Below, one piece after another: positions 11,201 through 23,854 of a DNA stretch of 28,829 nt. The notes under the pieces were generated by a model. The model searched no databases. It was not told the DNA's origin and was given only the letters and a program-made list of their open reading frames with translations. Made by a program: the position numbers and the translations under genes. The DNA is from Choristocarpus tenellus KU-1152 (Eukaryota > Phaeophyceae): assembly GCA_964200185.2 (NCBI GenBank), contig CAXNAD020000117.1, positions 1 through 28,829 of the forward strand, given 5' to 3'. Positions within the stretch are counted from its first letter, which is position 1, and every line of letters begins with the position of its first letter.

Positions 11201-14058
11201 ATGCTTCCTCGATTTTTCCTGTTGGGGTCACTACTACTGTCATTTCAAGGGATTGCCCACAGCAGAGTAGTAATGCGCATTCCTTTTACACTCGCTCACC
11301 CCGATGGGTCTTTTGAGACCATTGCAATGGAGGTCTCGAAGGGTGAAGATTTGTTGGCGAGGTGGGACCCTGACTAACCTGACGAAATGCTACCAAGAGT
11401 GATGCTGACTACTGGGTTGGGATTACGAAGACGTCAATTTCCTTGTGGATTTCGAGCTCACACCCAAAACCTGCACAATAATATTGATCTCCTTCCAGCG
11501 CGGGCAAGTTCCTCGAGACGGTGTCTATAATCCCCAAGGACTTGGCAGCGTTCTGGGAGGAGGTCCGCAAGGAAGTTATGGTTCGAGGATCGATAGTACA
11601 GTGGAAAGTTGCCATAATAGTTGTGTCCGATGTAAGAGACCTGTTCGACGAGGTGGAGTTGACGGGTCACTTCTTCACTGAAGCGGACAAAGTTGTGTTC
11701 GTTACAAACGGTTTCTCCTTATCACAAGAGGAAGTCGATCGACTCTTCATCAACTTGAAGGAGATATTTCGAGGCGAAGCTACTGTGCAGCATACCACAA
11801 GTACGATGACTCCGGAGCTAGCATTTGATGCTGCATGGCATCATATACCGCCAGGGGCAATTATATCACTCTGCATAAGCACGTGCAAGGTGTGTTTGTT
11901 TCTTGCCTTGTTTTGTGCGGTTGGGGGATGGGAAGTAGCATTCTCTCCAGGATTTATCCTTCCTCTGCAGTTCAGTACAGTTTTACTGGACCACAACTGC
12001 AAGGGTTTATTAATTTCCTTGGTTGTAGCATATTTGGCTAAGATACGTCTGGGTCCAACACCTCCGTAAGATTTTGTTATTCCTTGCAACACCACTAGAT
12101 CAGTCGTATGTGATCAATCGCACACGTCTTGTTCCAGCTTCCTCGGCAGGCGACCTATGGCCCATTCCGGGTTCTTTCTGATGGAAGAATATTTCTGCAG
12201 TATGTGAGGATGCTGTGGTCATTTTCAGGCTCGTTCAAGGGTCCATTTGTTACAGTCGCCTCTGGCAGTAACTTAGAGCAACCGACAAAGGGCAAGCCTA
12301 AGCACATGGTTATTTTGTTCGATACCTCAACGGTCCATTATCTAGGCCACCCTAGCGCATCTGAAGGAAATTTTGAGACATGGTTGGGAATTGCCAAGTC
12401 CCAAAGAGTTTTGTACATATTTGGGCAGCGCCCCATCGAATTCCTGGAATACAGTGATGTCCATGCCAGACGTGGGGTTGGGATGGAGTCATCAGTCACA
12501 TCTTGCCAACAGCACAAAAATGTTGTGCAAGAACAAACTAGTTCGGATTTACACAGCTCCATGGGTCGACTTTCTCAACAGCGTCCATGTTTTACAATGC
12601 TGTGCCCTTCCTTTGTCGTGTTGGTTGTACTTCAAGGAGATGGAGACAGGACAACAGGTCCAATTTTTCAAGATATTGCTGAAACTATTGACCATGGCCT
12701 CACATCACTGAAGCTCCCATCAAGAATTGTTTACTGTCATAATCTCCCCACTGATGAATGTTTCACCAACAGTGATATTGTCATTGTATTGGCAGCTCAC
12801 AATCTTGTCAGCTTTGTGACAAGGGAAGGCAAGATGGCAGCTTTGTCTCATAACCTCCTCCCAGCAGATACAGGTAAGAGTGAAGCTTCAAGTATGCAGA
12901 CACCCTTTAACTCAACATAGGCGAATTAAGAAGTGAGTATGAAGCTTACTTGAAGTTGCCTGACGGTGCTTACTCTCAATGCAAGAAGCTATACCTGAGA
13001 AATTAGAGTAGACCTAACCTTGGTATGTATGGTTGACTGATGTTCTTTTAGGTACATGTATTACTTTTGTTGTGGTTCTCACCTTGCCCACCTTTTCTCT
13101 ACCAACACCCATGTGCACATGTTCAATGTAGTAATTTACAACTTTGAGCATGTACCTCACCAGATAATGCAAGGTGAACCTTCACAGCACAACCAAATGG
13201 GCTCAAGAAACCAGCATGGGTCACTTGTGACAGAAGAACTTATAAAGATATACTCCATGGGATACCCGGTATGGGATTATTCAGAGGAAAATGTAAAGAA
13301 TTTGCTGGGAATGGATATCAAGGCACATCTGGTGCCACTCGGGTATTCCCCAACCCTTCGTTTTGCACCAATCACTTCCTCAGAATCGTGCACTGGTTCA
13401 GGAAAACAGATTGATGTACTATTTATGGGGTCACCTACACCATATCGCACCCAAGCAATTCGCAGGCTCCGTGCAGCTGGTCTTCAGGTAGTTCATCCCA
13501 ACTCAGGTGCATACACAGCTTTTGGATTGGAGCTGGAGTCACTACTCTCAGATACAAAAATTGTTCTTAACCTATCGGCATTTGATCAAGATGGGGAGTG
13601 GAAGATGACTCGCCTTGCCCGGTTACTTGCTAATGAAAGGTGATACAAGAATAGTTGCTAAAATGCATATTTCAGCATTTAATTTTGAGTTCACCCAGTA
13701 TGCCTTTCTTTCTAGAAGCAGATGCAACCAATGCCAAACCAAGCCAACTGCCTCGACGTATCGAAAGCATACAAACCTTGAGCCTGCTACCCTGACCCCC
13801 TGCAGATTTGTGATTTCAGAAGAAGGTGGTACCCAAGGAGAGAGGGATAGTTTTCGTGCGGGTGTGATTTTCGTGGCCCCAGAACACATTGCAGAGACAT
13901 GCATGTACTTTCTGAAGCACCATAAGGAGAGATGTGCCATTGCAAAGAGAGGGAGGGAAATCTTTGAACAACAGAATGAGGGCACCATTCTGCAAGGACC
14001 TATCGAAGAATTATTGTACAGTAAGATGACTGTTGGCACATTGAAAGATTACAACTGA
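11201..14058 (+). CDS. Secretory-pathway CgeB/GT1-like glycosyltransferase, five exons
   Basis: Exons 11201-11361, 11499-11889, 12138-12873, 13132-13639 and 13806-14058 join in frame to about 682 residues; intron phases are 2, 0, 1 and 2. ATG at 11201 opens a clear signal peptide (MLPRFFLLGSLLLSFQG), so the protein probably enters the ER/Golgi or is secreted. The N-terminal part (IPFTLAHPDGSFETIAMEV, then SIIPKDLAAFWEEV) looks like the small beta-rich domain with a 'dG...l.V..Ged' pattern that precedes enzymes in many algal proteins. The C-terminal third is the informative part. It has VIYNFEHVP across the 12873/13132 junction, YPVWDYSEENV, HLVPLGYSPTL, DVLFMGSPTPYR, SDTKIVLNLSAFD, then RLLANERFVISEEGG across 13639/13806. 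This order matches CgeB-like/glycosyl transferase group 1 proteins, and both junctions restore the motifs exactly. The donor and substrate cannot be told. The 736-bp third exon is weakly typed and may hide further introns; the donor at 11362 (GTGGGA) is poor. Confidence 0.75.
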
Positions 14059-17000
14059 ATGACAAAAAAAACATTGCTGCGACCCAGGCAACACAATACT
14101 CGCACTAATCTAATCCCCACATACTAAAATATTCCAAAAGACTGATGTTTCACTCATTGACCAAAGAATGATTGTAAAGCTCCAACTCAAAAAGAATAGA
14201 TTGCAGATTTTCCCCAAAATTGTACCCTTTTTTTTGCCTTGTAGCAGTTTGCCATTCTGACATTTTATCTCTCTAGTAAGTATTGGTGAAACAATTTTGA
14301 GCCCAAATTCTGATCAAACTTGCCAAGATGCAGATACCAATTTTTAAAAATCAATGTGGGCAGAGAAGGATGGTTTAAAATGTCACAGTTGTGGTTGCTG
14401 AAGAGTTCCTTTGTTAGCTTTCAACACTGGAAGCTAGAATATTGACCTATTTGATGCCAGTTTTGTAGCAAATGAAACTATATCTGAGATGCTACTTTTT
14501 TCAATTTCTAACTAATTTCTTGTTCTGAAGAAAATTAGGTGTGAAGCTTTCACTCTGAACAAGAGTTCTTAGCCACTCTGGGTCTCCCTGTAGCAACCTG
14601 TGGTCAGACCGTTTTATTATTGAGCTCAAGGGTGAATTCTGTCCTGTCTGATCTATCACATCCTTTTAGATGCGGTTCATCCAGGATAACATTGTTGAAC
14701 ATGTATGGATGTATTCCTGGAGATGGCACTACATACAACCAACTCATTGTTGGACATCTCAGTTGTATTCCAATCAGTGCAACATCATTTCTGGACAATT
14801 ACGGGACAAACTGGTCAAAAATGTCTCATTTTTTGCTATCAATTTTCAACACCAGACACTGATATCCTCCGGCTGTGATCCTCAACATGATCCTTGTTTC
14901 ACTTTCAAGTTACACAAAAAATCGGAAGTTAATGCCTAACAGCTCTCTTTTTGGACCATTGTGTTGACCAGACCATAGCCACAGCCAGCTAGACCTAGGA
15001 GTTTGGGTTTAGTCTGTACATCAAAAATACACTCCATATTGGAGAATGCAAGCATCCTCCACATTGCATTCAGTGGGCACTCCAAACTCATGATGGAGTG
15101 AGACAACTGTTTTGTCCTCCCAAGTTTTTCCCACCACACATTAGAGCCCTCAGTTGTATCAGGTAGAGTAGATACAGCATCATTCATGAAATGTGTAACA
15201 TATTCACTGCATTTGAGAGCACACATGCTTTGCTTGTTCTGGAATTGTTCCATTTACGTTGAGGTCTATGTTGGGTCATCTGCTTCAACAAAAGGAGTCA
15301 TATTCATCTGAGATCTTACAAGAACTATCAACCTGTATACTGTCCAAACAAGCCCCAACTCCAGATTTCAGCTCCCAGGAGTGGACAGTACCACAAGACA
15401 GAAACATTTGCCATTCCCAATCCAATATACAGTAACAACAATCACCTCACCATTAAAGCAATACTGACGCTGTAAATTGGCAAGATCTTTTCGTCATTGC
15501 TAAATGTAATGCCCTTGTACTACCCACCTAAGCATGTGTTTTCTTAGGCCACAAAATCCAATCCCTGAATAGCTATGAGGTAACAAGTAACCACTCCCAT
15601 TTTCTTTGAGATGCTTCACATCTGATTCCTTTACTCACCCCTTGTGACCTGAAAGGCACTGCGAAGGGCAAGGTCTACTTGTCCACCATTGGGATGTTTG
15701 GAGCATCACTTGCATTTGGATTGCATTTGGCATCTTTCAGATCAGGGCTTGTCACTGTTGTTCTCAATTTGGTTAAACAGGATTTAATCCCAAACCTTGA
15801 AGACATGCCCCTATGTGAGTCTTACACTTTCAAGTACTACAAAATACCAGATGGTGCATTATATATGAAGAATTAGTGTTTGTAACAATTTGGTAGGCTT
15901 TCTACACAAGCCAATGCTGTATGTGGTTAAGTCATCGCATATTGCACTTCTAATGCCATCATAATCCTTTTCGTAAAATCAAACCAGTCGCAATCAAAGT
16001 GGTTGCATACCTGTCATCTCCCCACTTCTAAAACTCTCAATCCATACAGAAGTGCTCAAAAGTTCAGTACCCAACAGGATCTTTCAACTGGATTGAGCAG
16101 CAACCATAGTACCTGGCAACACACATTCCACATCAGAGCCGAACCATTTATTGAGCAGAGCTTGAGAAACCACAACTACCATCTAGTTGTTGCAGTTCTA
16201 ACCACTGTTGTCACACCAGCCTCATCAAACCTACTTTATTTCTTTGCTCTATCTGTTCTGCACTTGAATAACCTGCTTGCTAGTATATTTCTGTCAACTA
16301 TGTGTGTAGTATCAATTATGAACTGGTAACACAGCACACTTGGATATGCCCTAAGACACCTCCTAGTTTGAACAAGCTCAACACTCTAATTGATTCACAT
16401 TACCATACAGTGCACTTTGCATGGTCTACTAATCAGGGTAGTCTGAGGAACTTGTTAGTATTGTACATCATACTTCAGGGTGGCCCAATATATGTAATGC
16501 TGCATCTCTTTCCTGCCCATGATATTATTTTGGTTTAGAATTCACCGATTGCAAAACAATGCAACTATCCTCAATATGTAATGCATGTCTCGACCACTCG
16601 CAGTTATTCTTGTTTACTGTGACAGCATCTAGTTCCCCTTACACAATTGAAAGTAAATATACACAATTCAGAACATATACTCTAAATTGCATAATATCAA
16701 CTGCATCATTTTTGTATCATCCCTACAGCATTCTAACACACAATGCATTTATCAACAATGCTTCAACAATATGGTGGATTAAGGAGCGTTTCTTTTCACG
16801 TTTTCAGGGTCAATATTTCCAACTGTGCAACTAGTTGCAAGAAAAAACCCTGCATACCCATCTATGGTTCCATACAGAGATAGTGCAGAATACATACAGA
16901 TATTTTTGGGGTGAGGCAGTTCTTCATTTGGCAGTAACTTGGCAGGGACTATTTAATCCCAGTCATGTTGATTGAAACTTAATTCAGCTGTGTTTGGCGT

Positions 17001-18893
17001 ATTGCAGTCGTTGTAAGGTCCTGCCCAATCCAATTTTACATGAGGAACTGGGAAATTGCCACCTAGCTCACATCTTCATCCTGTAGAGAAGCAGCTCAAA
17101 AGAAGCATGTATTCATTCAAACTTGACAGATAATTGGCAATCTACCATGCATATACATGTGCTTCTTCAAAGTGAAATAAATTATGAGCTACAAACCACA
17201 CTACTGTTCTTGTTTGTCATCTCTCTGGCCACTCAGGTCTATAGACATTAGGTTGTACTAATCTTCCATGCTAATCCCATTCTTAACTCTGAAATATCAC
17301 AACCATCATTCCATTAAAAAAATTGCAGCACTGTCCAGTACGTATGGTACAACCTCATATCAGAGTAGAGTGTGGGGTCGATTCACAAAGGCACTTGTTC
17401 CATGGTATTGTGTGCACTACTTCTACATGTTGGATAGAAACAAACAGGAATATTACGAACTACCAACTCTGTACCACAATTGTTTCAACCCTGCCATCAA
17501 ATCTAGCAACACGTGCAGGGTGTTTTCAATACCTTCTTACTTCAAATCACATGCTCCCTCCAAGTTTGAACCACCTTCACACATGTTGTGGTGGGTGACA
17601 ATGACAAGAGTGTACTTTACAAAACTGGGTTTCTGCTTCGGGAGTTTACTACTCGAGGAGGGGTGCAAAGTATAGACTCACCTCACCTCGTGGCTACTTA
17701 GACTTCTACTACCCAAGAATGCGGATAGAGTCGTTGCACGTATAGAAGTTCTGGTACACAATTCTTAACTTCTTCAGAAGAAGCAGGTTGCAATTCGGTT
17801 GACACGAAGGAAAAAAACAGAAACCTTGTAAGGTCGACAGTGCAATGCAGCACTTTACAACAGTGGTGCTATGGAGAACACTAAGGAGTGCGTGGACGGG
17901 TACTTGTAGCAACGCCTGGCTACGTCAATGTCATGGGGATGAGATGGAGAGGAAAGTACGCACGACCTCATGTTTGAGCTAGAGAAAACCTATTATGTAG
18001 CCAAGTTACATCGACAAACATAGACTGAAACCACCTTCCAAAGGATTAGTAGTTTCAAGAGTTGACTGGGTCATATGCAACTAGCGGGAACCAAGGGGAA
18101 CTCTTGCAGGGACAGGCTTCAATGGATACGCCTAAATGAAATAGGAGGCTAATAGTTAGCACTTCACGTTTAAAAAAGTAGCGGTTCTGAACAACCTAGG
18201 GCCACATCCTCACACCCAGGTGACAGTGTATGGAACCGTTGGCCGCTTTTCAAGGACTGAGGGAATGAAATTTTGCTGATCAGGTCAGATTTGAGGCAAT
18301 TGTATCATGTCAACCCTACCACAGAGAGGAATTCCGTCACCTATGGATTATAGAAGAAGAATTACTGAAAAGCTCCTCCCCCAGGTAGTGCTCACCTCGA
18401 TTCCTGTCACTGAGAATTGTCAAGTGTCCAGCCTGTTCAGGTGTGAACGAAGGATCCCGCATCTAATTGGACCCACATCCATCCCTAATAGGATTTTTGG
18501 TTGTGCTTGATTGAGACACTGGATAGGGGAGACCTGGTCTGCATTCTCTCCTGGCGCGTACTCCCTACCAGAATCCTGTGCGCGGGGTTGGTTTTGTTTC
18601 CACCTCCGTCTAGTTGTTCCCTCCGACACAAGGACTGTGACTGCTACAAGGTTGCTTGGGGGTAAGGTGTTTCTCTGTTGTATTGTTAGAAAGATAAGGA
18701 TCCATATTGAGGTTTGGTGACACTGACTGGCTTTATGTACATAGTATAGCAGCTGCTTCTCTTGTTGAACATCACAACAATACTTCAAGCGACAAGTTAA
18801 CCCAAAAAATGCACACAACAGAAGATCTCCCCAACTTCGTGACCAGAAAAATACGTGCTTGACAGAGGTACTTACAACACAGATCATCTGACC
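14059..18893. other. Gene-poor intergenic stretch with possible decayed coding traces
   Basis: About 4.8 kb with no gene I can support. Open frames at 14620-14939 (+), 15253-14936 (-), 15679-15876 (+) and 17268-17675 (+) carry no domain I recognise. The 14936-15253 and 15679-15876 segments could be decayed mobile-element coding sequence. A more G+C-rich pocket at about 18420-18720 is open in several frames, including a minus-strand frame from 18965 to 18420 of 181 codons. It may hold 5' exons or untranslated sequence of the gene that begins near 18894. Confidence 0.35.
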
Positions 18894-21159
18894 ATGAGAA
18901 TGGATTGTGCGGACGTTTTGGAGCAGGTGCTTTCCTCTCTCCATCCATGCGAGGTATGATATCATTACATGCCTTTGGATATCGTAGACCCTGAGGTCTC
19001 CTCACCCGGTCAGCTCTACATGTCATATGAATTCGTCATTAGATTCCTGCAGTGCTTAGGGTAAGTTAAATTGCGAGTCTAGGGTGAGGAACTACGTGCA
19101 CCTGTTCCTTGACACTTCTTATGTGTCAAGTCGATGATCAGTTCCTCTTCAATCCTAGTAGTTGGAACATTGGAATGAAATTCATGATACATTTTATGAC
19201 GTCGATACTCCATTCCTTCCTCAGGCTCAAAGGATTCTCAACCTCCCACTGTCCAAGTCCTATATGGTGGGATTCACCTTGAATGAGGTATGCGAATGAA
19301 AGTAGTTGAGTGTTTTTTGTTTCCCCGCTGGTCATGTTCTACTCTTCACGCCCCTTATTCCGTTAACACCATCTTCTCTCGCGCTTGGTAGGACGTATGG
19401 AGGACAAGATGTGTTGGTGAAACGTGGCGGATGCCGGCACATACCGCCTTATTAGGGAAAAAATGGCGAAATGTGTACGCGGATCTCGTATCCTCACTCG
19501 CCCTTGTGGAGGGAACCAGTAAGTTCAGCTCTGGTCTGCATGAGAATGTACTGGCTGTGGCATCCGTCCTCGATCAATACCATACTCTGGAAGAAATGGC
19601 AAGGACCTGCTTCAATCGTCTAGGTCAGCTACTTGAATTCGACGCTGCGAGGCGCACAATGAACATGAACAGGTTGCGCATCATGGACCATGCCCTCTGG
19701 ACACTGCAGGCTTTTCCTGATGATGCGGACATTCAGCTGGTAAGATCTCGTGATCTTCGGACAACGTTTGCTGTGCCTCTTGTCCTAGTAAATGTGTGAT
19801 TATTTGAGTCATACAGTGAATCTGACTATGTGATTGAAGTATCGATAAATAAATTGAAACATTCAGTGCGAACAATAAAGGGTGCATTGTGGGAAGAAGG
19901 TACGCTGTCGCTTGTGGTCCTGAGAGTGAATGGTACGCTGCGTTCACATGGAAATAATGCACCATCATGTACACTTTTTGCTTTTCACAGAAAGTTCTGC
20001 GATTTCTGGTGCTGGCTGGGCGTCCCATTGGCGGCACTGAGGGTATGGTTTTTCACCGAGGGCCTGCCAGTGGCAGTGCTTTGGAGACGTTTGCACCAGC
20101 AGGTGAAGGAGTTTCAGCTGTCCTTGCGTCTATGGCCAGGCACCTCCACAATGGCCCAGTGCAAGCCATGTCGTGTTGGAGCATGGTAAACCTAGCCCTC
20201 CTTCCTATCCAGAAGGAGAACTTGCTTAGACTAGGCGGAATTGAAGCTGTCCTGGCTGCGATGGTCACCCACCCCAAGGATCCTGATGTCCAGTTCCGTG
20301 GGATGTTTGCCCTTATCAACCTGGCAACACCTGACAGGGGCTCTAGCAGTGTGATGTCTACAGAGACAATGAAGGTGCGATGCAAGGATCACAGTTTGGC
20401 AATGAGGTTGAAGGGGAGGCCAAATGTCTTCCTGAGTCATGATTGAAGCAATATTCCAGCAACTTGCAGTGAGTGTATTGATCCAGTCAGGAAATCTAGT
20501 TCCATGCAAGACTTGTGTCCTGTTGGTGTTACTGCGGCATCCCAACATATGGCATCATTTTGTACTCTAGTCAAAAACCCTTGTCATGCTTTGATCATGA
20601 TCATGTTTTTGATAGTCTAAGGTTAATTGTGTTACAAGAAAGCGATACTCTGTCAGGAATAACTTCCTGGTGTACTTCAAAGTGCATTGAGGTCCTGACC
20701 TGAACAGAAACGATTATGAGTTGCAGGAGCATACAATGGAATCCCCAAGTGGCAGAATGCTGTGATGGGTATAATGGAGCACGACAAACATTATTTTATT
20801 GTTTTAATCTCGCCTGTGTCAGAGTACCTCAGCCAAAAACACACGGAAATCATGTGTCCTCCCTTGTCCCTCAACAGAATGTGGTGGTTAATGTCCTGGC
20901 TGCTATTCATTCCTTTTCGGAGAACGCAGCAATTGTCAACCGCGGGTGTCTGGTGCTTCATAATATTGCTCTTGATGCTGGTCACTTTGACACTCTAGTG
21001 GAAATGGGGGCTCCTCAAGAGTTGGTTCTGGCTATGGGTAGGCACCCTTCTGATGCAATGCTGTGCCAGTGTGCAACAGGTACACTGCGTCGTCTAGGGG
21101 CTGAGGTGAACTTATTTGACAACGACCTCGTTGATGACGATGGTGACTTAGACATGTGA
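18894..21159 (+). CDS. F-box-like and armadillo-repeat protein, at least five exons
   Basis: Exons 18894-18953, 19162-19287, 19392-19739, 19991-20374 and 20878-21159 join in frame to about 399 residues; all introns are phase 0. The N-terminus (DVLEQVLSSLHPCE) resembles an F-box first helix. DVWRTRCVGETWR and KKWRNVYADL resemble the tryptophan-bearing segment after an F-box, so a substrate-adaptor role in ubiquitin ligation is possible but inferred. The second half is armadillo-like helical repeats, such as GGIEAVLAAMVTHPKDPDVQ, FRGMFALINLA, and VNRGCLVLHNIALDAG with GAPQELVLAMGRHPSDAM. The tail is acidic (NDLVDDDGDLDM). Joining exon 4 to exon 5 removes the middle of one repeat, and its donor (GTGCGA) is poor, so an exon near 20727-20788 is probably missing from this model. 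The true start may also lie further upstream, because the frame stays open for a few codons before the ATG at 18894. Confidence 0.72.
20727..20788 (+). other. Probable extra armadillo-repeat exon
   Basis: After an acceptor ending TTGCAG at 20726, one frame encodes AYNGIPKWQNAVMGIMEHDK. Followed by NVVVN from the next exon, it restores the repeat pattern 'M..H.....VN' with the same spacing as MVTHPKDPDVQ in the preceding repeat. No clean GT donor lies at the expected end (about 20788), so the boundary is unresolved. It could be an alternatively spliced or decayed exon. Confidence 0.4.
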
Positions 21160-22224
21160 AAAACAGGTAGTGAACTGGTGATTAGAAGGTAGAATTGCAG
21201 AAGGTTGGAGGAGGCTTGAGAGTATATATATCTGCAGCATGTGTTTCCCACTGACATGGATGTGGCAGGCTGGGTAAGAGTGTAAATGTTCCACACAATG
21301 CAACAGACAGTCTGTAGTGAAGAACAGAAAAGGATATGGTATACAATTGTGACATTCTAGTTGTGGGGTGTGACAAAAAGGCAAAAGAGGTAGGAGTCAC
21401 TCATGTATTTCACTCATTGAATAGGTAAATTGTGTACTCGCTTAGTGAGCAATGGGATGTATACACTGTTTGCTTGATGTACAGTGTGTGTTCATGGCAA
21501 GAGTATTTTGTGAGCAAAATCTCTGGATGGAAGAGTCTTGCTGGAAGTACAGATATTCATTCAACAAGAAAAAAAAGTGTGGAGTAAAAAAAAAATGTAT
21601 TACATAGAATCAGATGCTGACTGGACTATTAATCCAGTAATCCAGTGCAATAGGCGGTACAGAGCAGTCATGTAGCCAAGTGTCTGAAATAGAGAACAGA
21701 CAAACAAAAGGAAGAGGGGGTTGTCAATTCATCACACCCTTTGGAGTGCTTTTTGCATCCAGTGAGATGAGCATATTTGCATTATGGAATTTTTTTATTT
21801 GCTTTTTAATTTAAAGCATACTTTAAACTACAACTTCACGTACATACTCCAGTGCGTTTATTGATATATGGTTGGGAAAAATCTGTATACTTTATTTTTG
21901 CTGCTTAAATGGTACATTGAAGCACAATTGATACCCTCCTGCATTTACAACAGTGTACGCATTCAAGCATAATTTTCTGAGTATAGTAAACTCTTGAGTA
22001 GTGTAAATTGTAACTGAAATTTTTCTAGCAGATGCACCTACCAGACCCTGATGTCATTCCTGTGTTGAAGGATTTATCGATCTCAAGTCATCTTCAAGTA
22101 CACCTCACCCTTTCACTGGCAGTAAATGATTGCATAGATATTCAGGACAGTCATTTGTTATTTTTTTCTTAAAGTGTAGTTTAGGCACTACCATCACCCA
22201 TGGTCAGAGGAACTGGATACTATA

Positions 22225-22520
22225 CAATGTGCACTACTTGTGATACTTCTACTGCACTTTAGTACTGTTGCACTTTGACCAAATATGTTGCATCTCTTTT
22301 GTTTGTGTCTTTCTTCTTGCATGTTTGGCAAATACCATCCCTCTTCCCTCATATCTTGTGATGGACCCCCCTCAGTATTGCTCCCCAGTGAAGACTTGCA
22401 ACCTCATTTGGGTCTCATGTCTTAGATGCGGTCCATAGCCACAGAGGATATCACAGGTTTACATTTCGTAGTGCTAGCCACATGGACTTAGTGATAGCAA
22501 CTTCGCCTGCAAAACTTTTC
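22225..22520 (+). repeat. Diverged direct repeat, copy A
   Basis: This segment aligns by eye with 23855-24150. Shared blocks in the same order include AGTACTG...CTGTTGCACT, TTGCA/GCACTGC-TCT, CCCTCATATCTTGTGATGGACCC (CCCTCAAATCTTGTACTGGACCC in copy B), TTGC...AGTGAAGACTTGC, and AGTGCTAG..CATGGACTT followed by GTGAT. The divergence is substantial, so this is an old duplicated or mobile element of unknown type. Confidence 0.55.
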
Positions 22521-23854
22521 TACTTTTTTCTTCCTTCACCCACATCAAATCTAACATAATATATTAGTTTTACTCATGATTTACATCAAAGGTTTTGAAG
22601 GCGATATGCACTGGTTCGGTTCAATCGTTATCATTTTGCAATGTTTGATATTCCAACACTTTCAGGAGGATTGACCAGAGGTAGTCCAACCCAGATTTCC
22701 ATGAAAGAAGTCTGTCATTGATGAAGGTTTGTACCCACAAAACGCATCCATGGAAGAGCCTCCATTAATTACTTATCCACAGGGATCTACAGGGATGCTT
22801 TGTCCTCCTTCATGTGTACCACTCAGGAAAGACCACTCCTCCCAACTTTGTATCAACTTTGTATCCACTGCAAATTCCTCCAGGGTGTTGGGTGTTGTAA
22901 ACAGAAATAAGATCACCCTGTGCCATAGAGGGAAATACTAGTGAGAAGTGTGTCCGAGAGCATCAAGTCAACCATATACAAATGGAGGCTGCTGTTTGAG
23001 GTTTCATGGCACTCAAGAACTTGAAGTTTAGGTAACTTGCATTTAATAACTGAAGGGGAAGATAGAAGAACTGGAAAAAACTGGTGGTGGTGCCACCAAC
23101 ATGACCTATATATTATCTCAAAATCCCACATAGAGTAGTAGTTAGAGTGTTACTATTAACAAACAGATAGTACAGGTGTATGAAGCATGGAGTCAAACAG
23201 TTTGTGGTCATCTGGCATACCAACAAGACCTAAGTTGCTGCAGCTCACCTGCAGTCATGACACACTCATGACACTACCCACAGAGTCAAGGGTTAGGTAT
23301 GGGGTCTGGTGTAGGATACCATCCTTGGTATTGGTGGTGGTATCATGTGTGCTGCTGATGGATGTACTGGACTTGATCTGATTGTTTCTGATCCATTGTG
23401 GCCGAATATATACCTCTCTCTTGGACACATTGTGGCCCTTGATACTGGAGGTGGAACTGTCTTGTTTTTTCAAGGGGCACTTGACTGCTGGGCATTTCTC
23501 TTTTTTCTATCAAATGCAGTATATTGGCATTTCTTCTATGTTCTTGTGCATGTATGCTTTATCTATTGTGTTGGCTCTCTTGTGTTTCTGTTTTGCATTT
23601 TGGGTTTCTGTTTTTTGTCCAAGTGTATTCCTTATTTCTCTTGTACTCTCCTTTTGCGTTTCCTATCTTCATATGGGTCCAAGCATGTTACGTGTTGTTT
23701 TTTCTCTCCACGATAACACTTGGTATATCACCCATTGAACTAATGTGAGATGGTCAATCAATCAACCATCATTTGTGCCACTCCAAATAGTCAATGTCAA
23801 GATGCAGAATAATTTACTGATGCAAAAGTAGTTGCTGAAGGCATATTACTATTG

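Noticed and set aside
12921-13010. Possible exon between the third and fourth glycosyltransferase exons
   Set aside because: It ends in a stop, and the direct join 12873/13132 restores the conserved VIYNFEHVP motif exactly.
13623-14039. 138-codon minus-strand frame
   Set aside because: It is the shadow of the glycosyltransferase exons, which restore conserved motifs on the plus strand.
18988-19060. Possible exon of the armadillo gene ending at a GTAAGT donor
   Set aside because: Its phase does not match the neighbouring exons in any open frame; joining 18953 to 19162 keeps the frame.
23345-23748. Overlapping hydrophobic frames resembling a membrane protein
   Set aside because: Three overlapping frames of T-rich DNA all give hydrophobic residues; no splice context or conserved motif.
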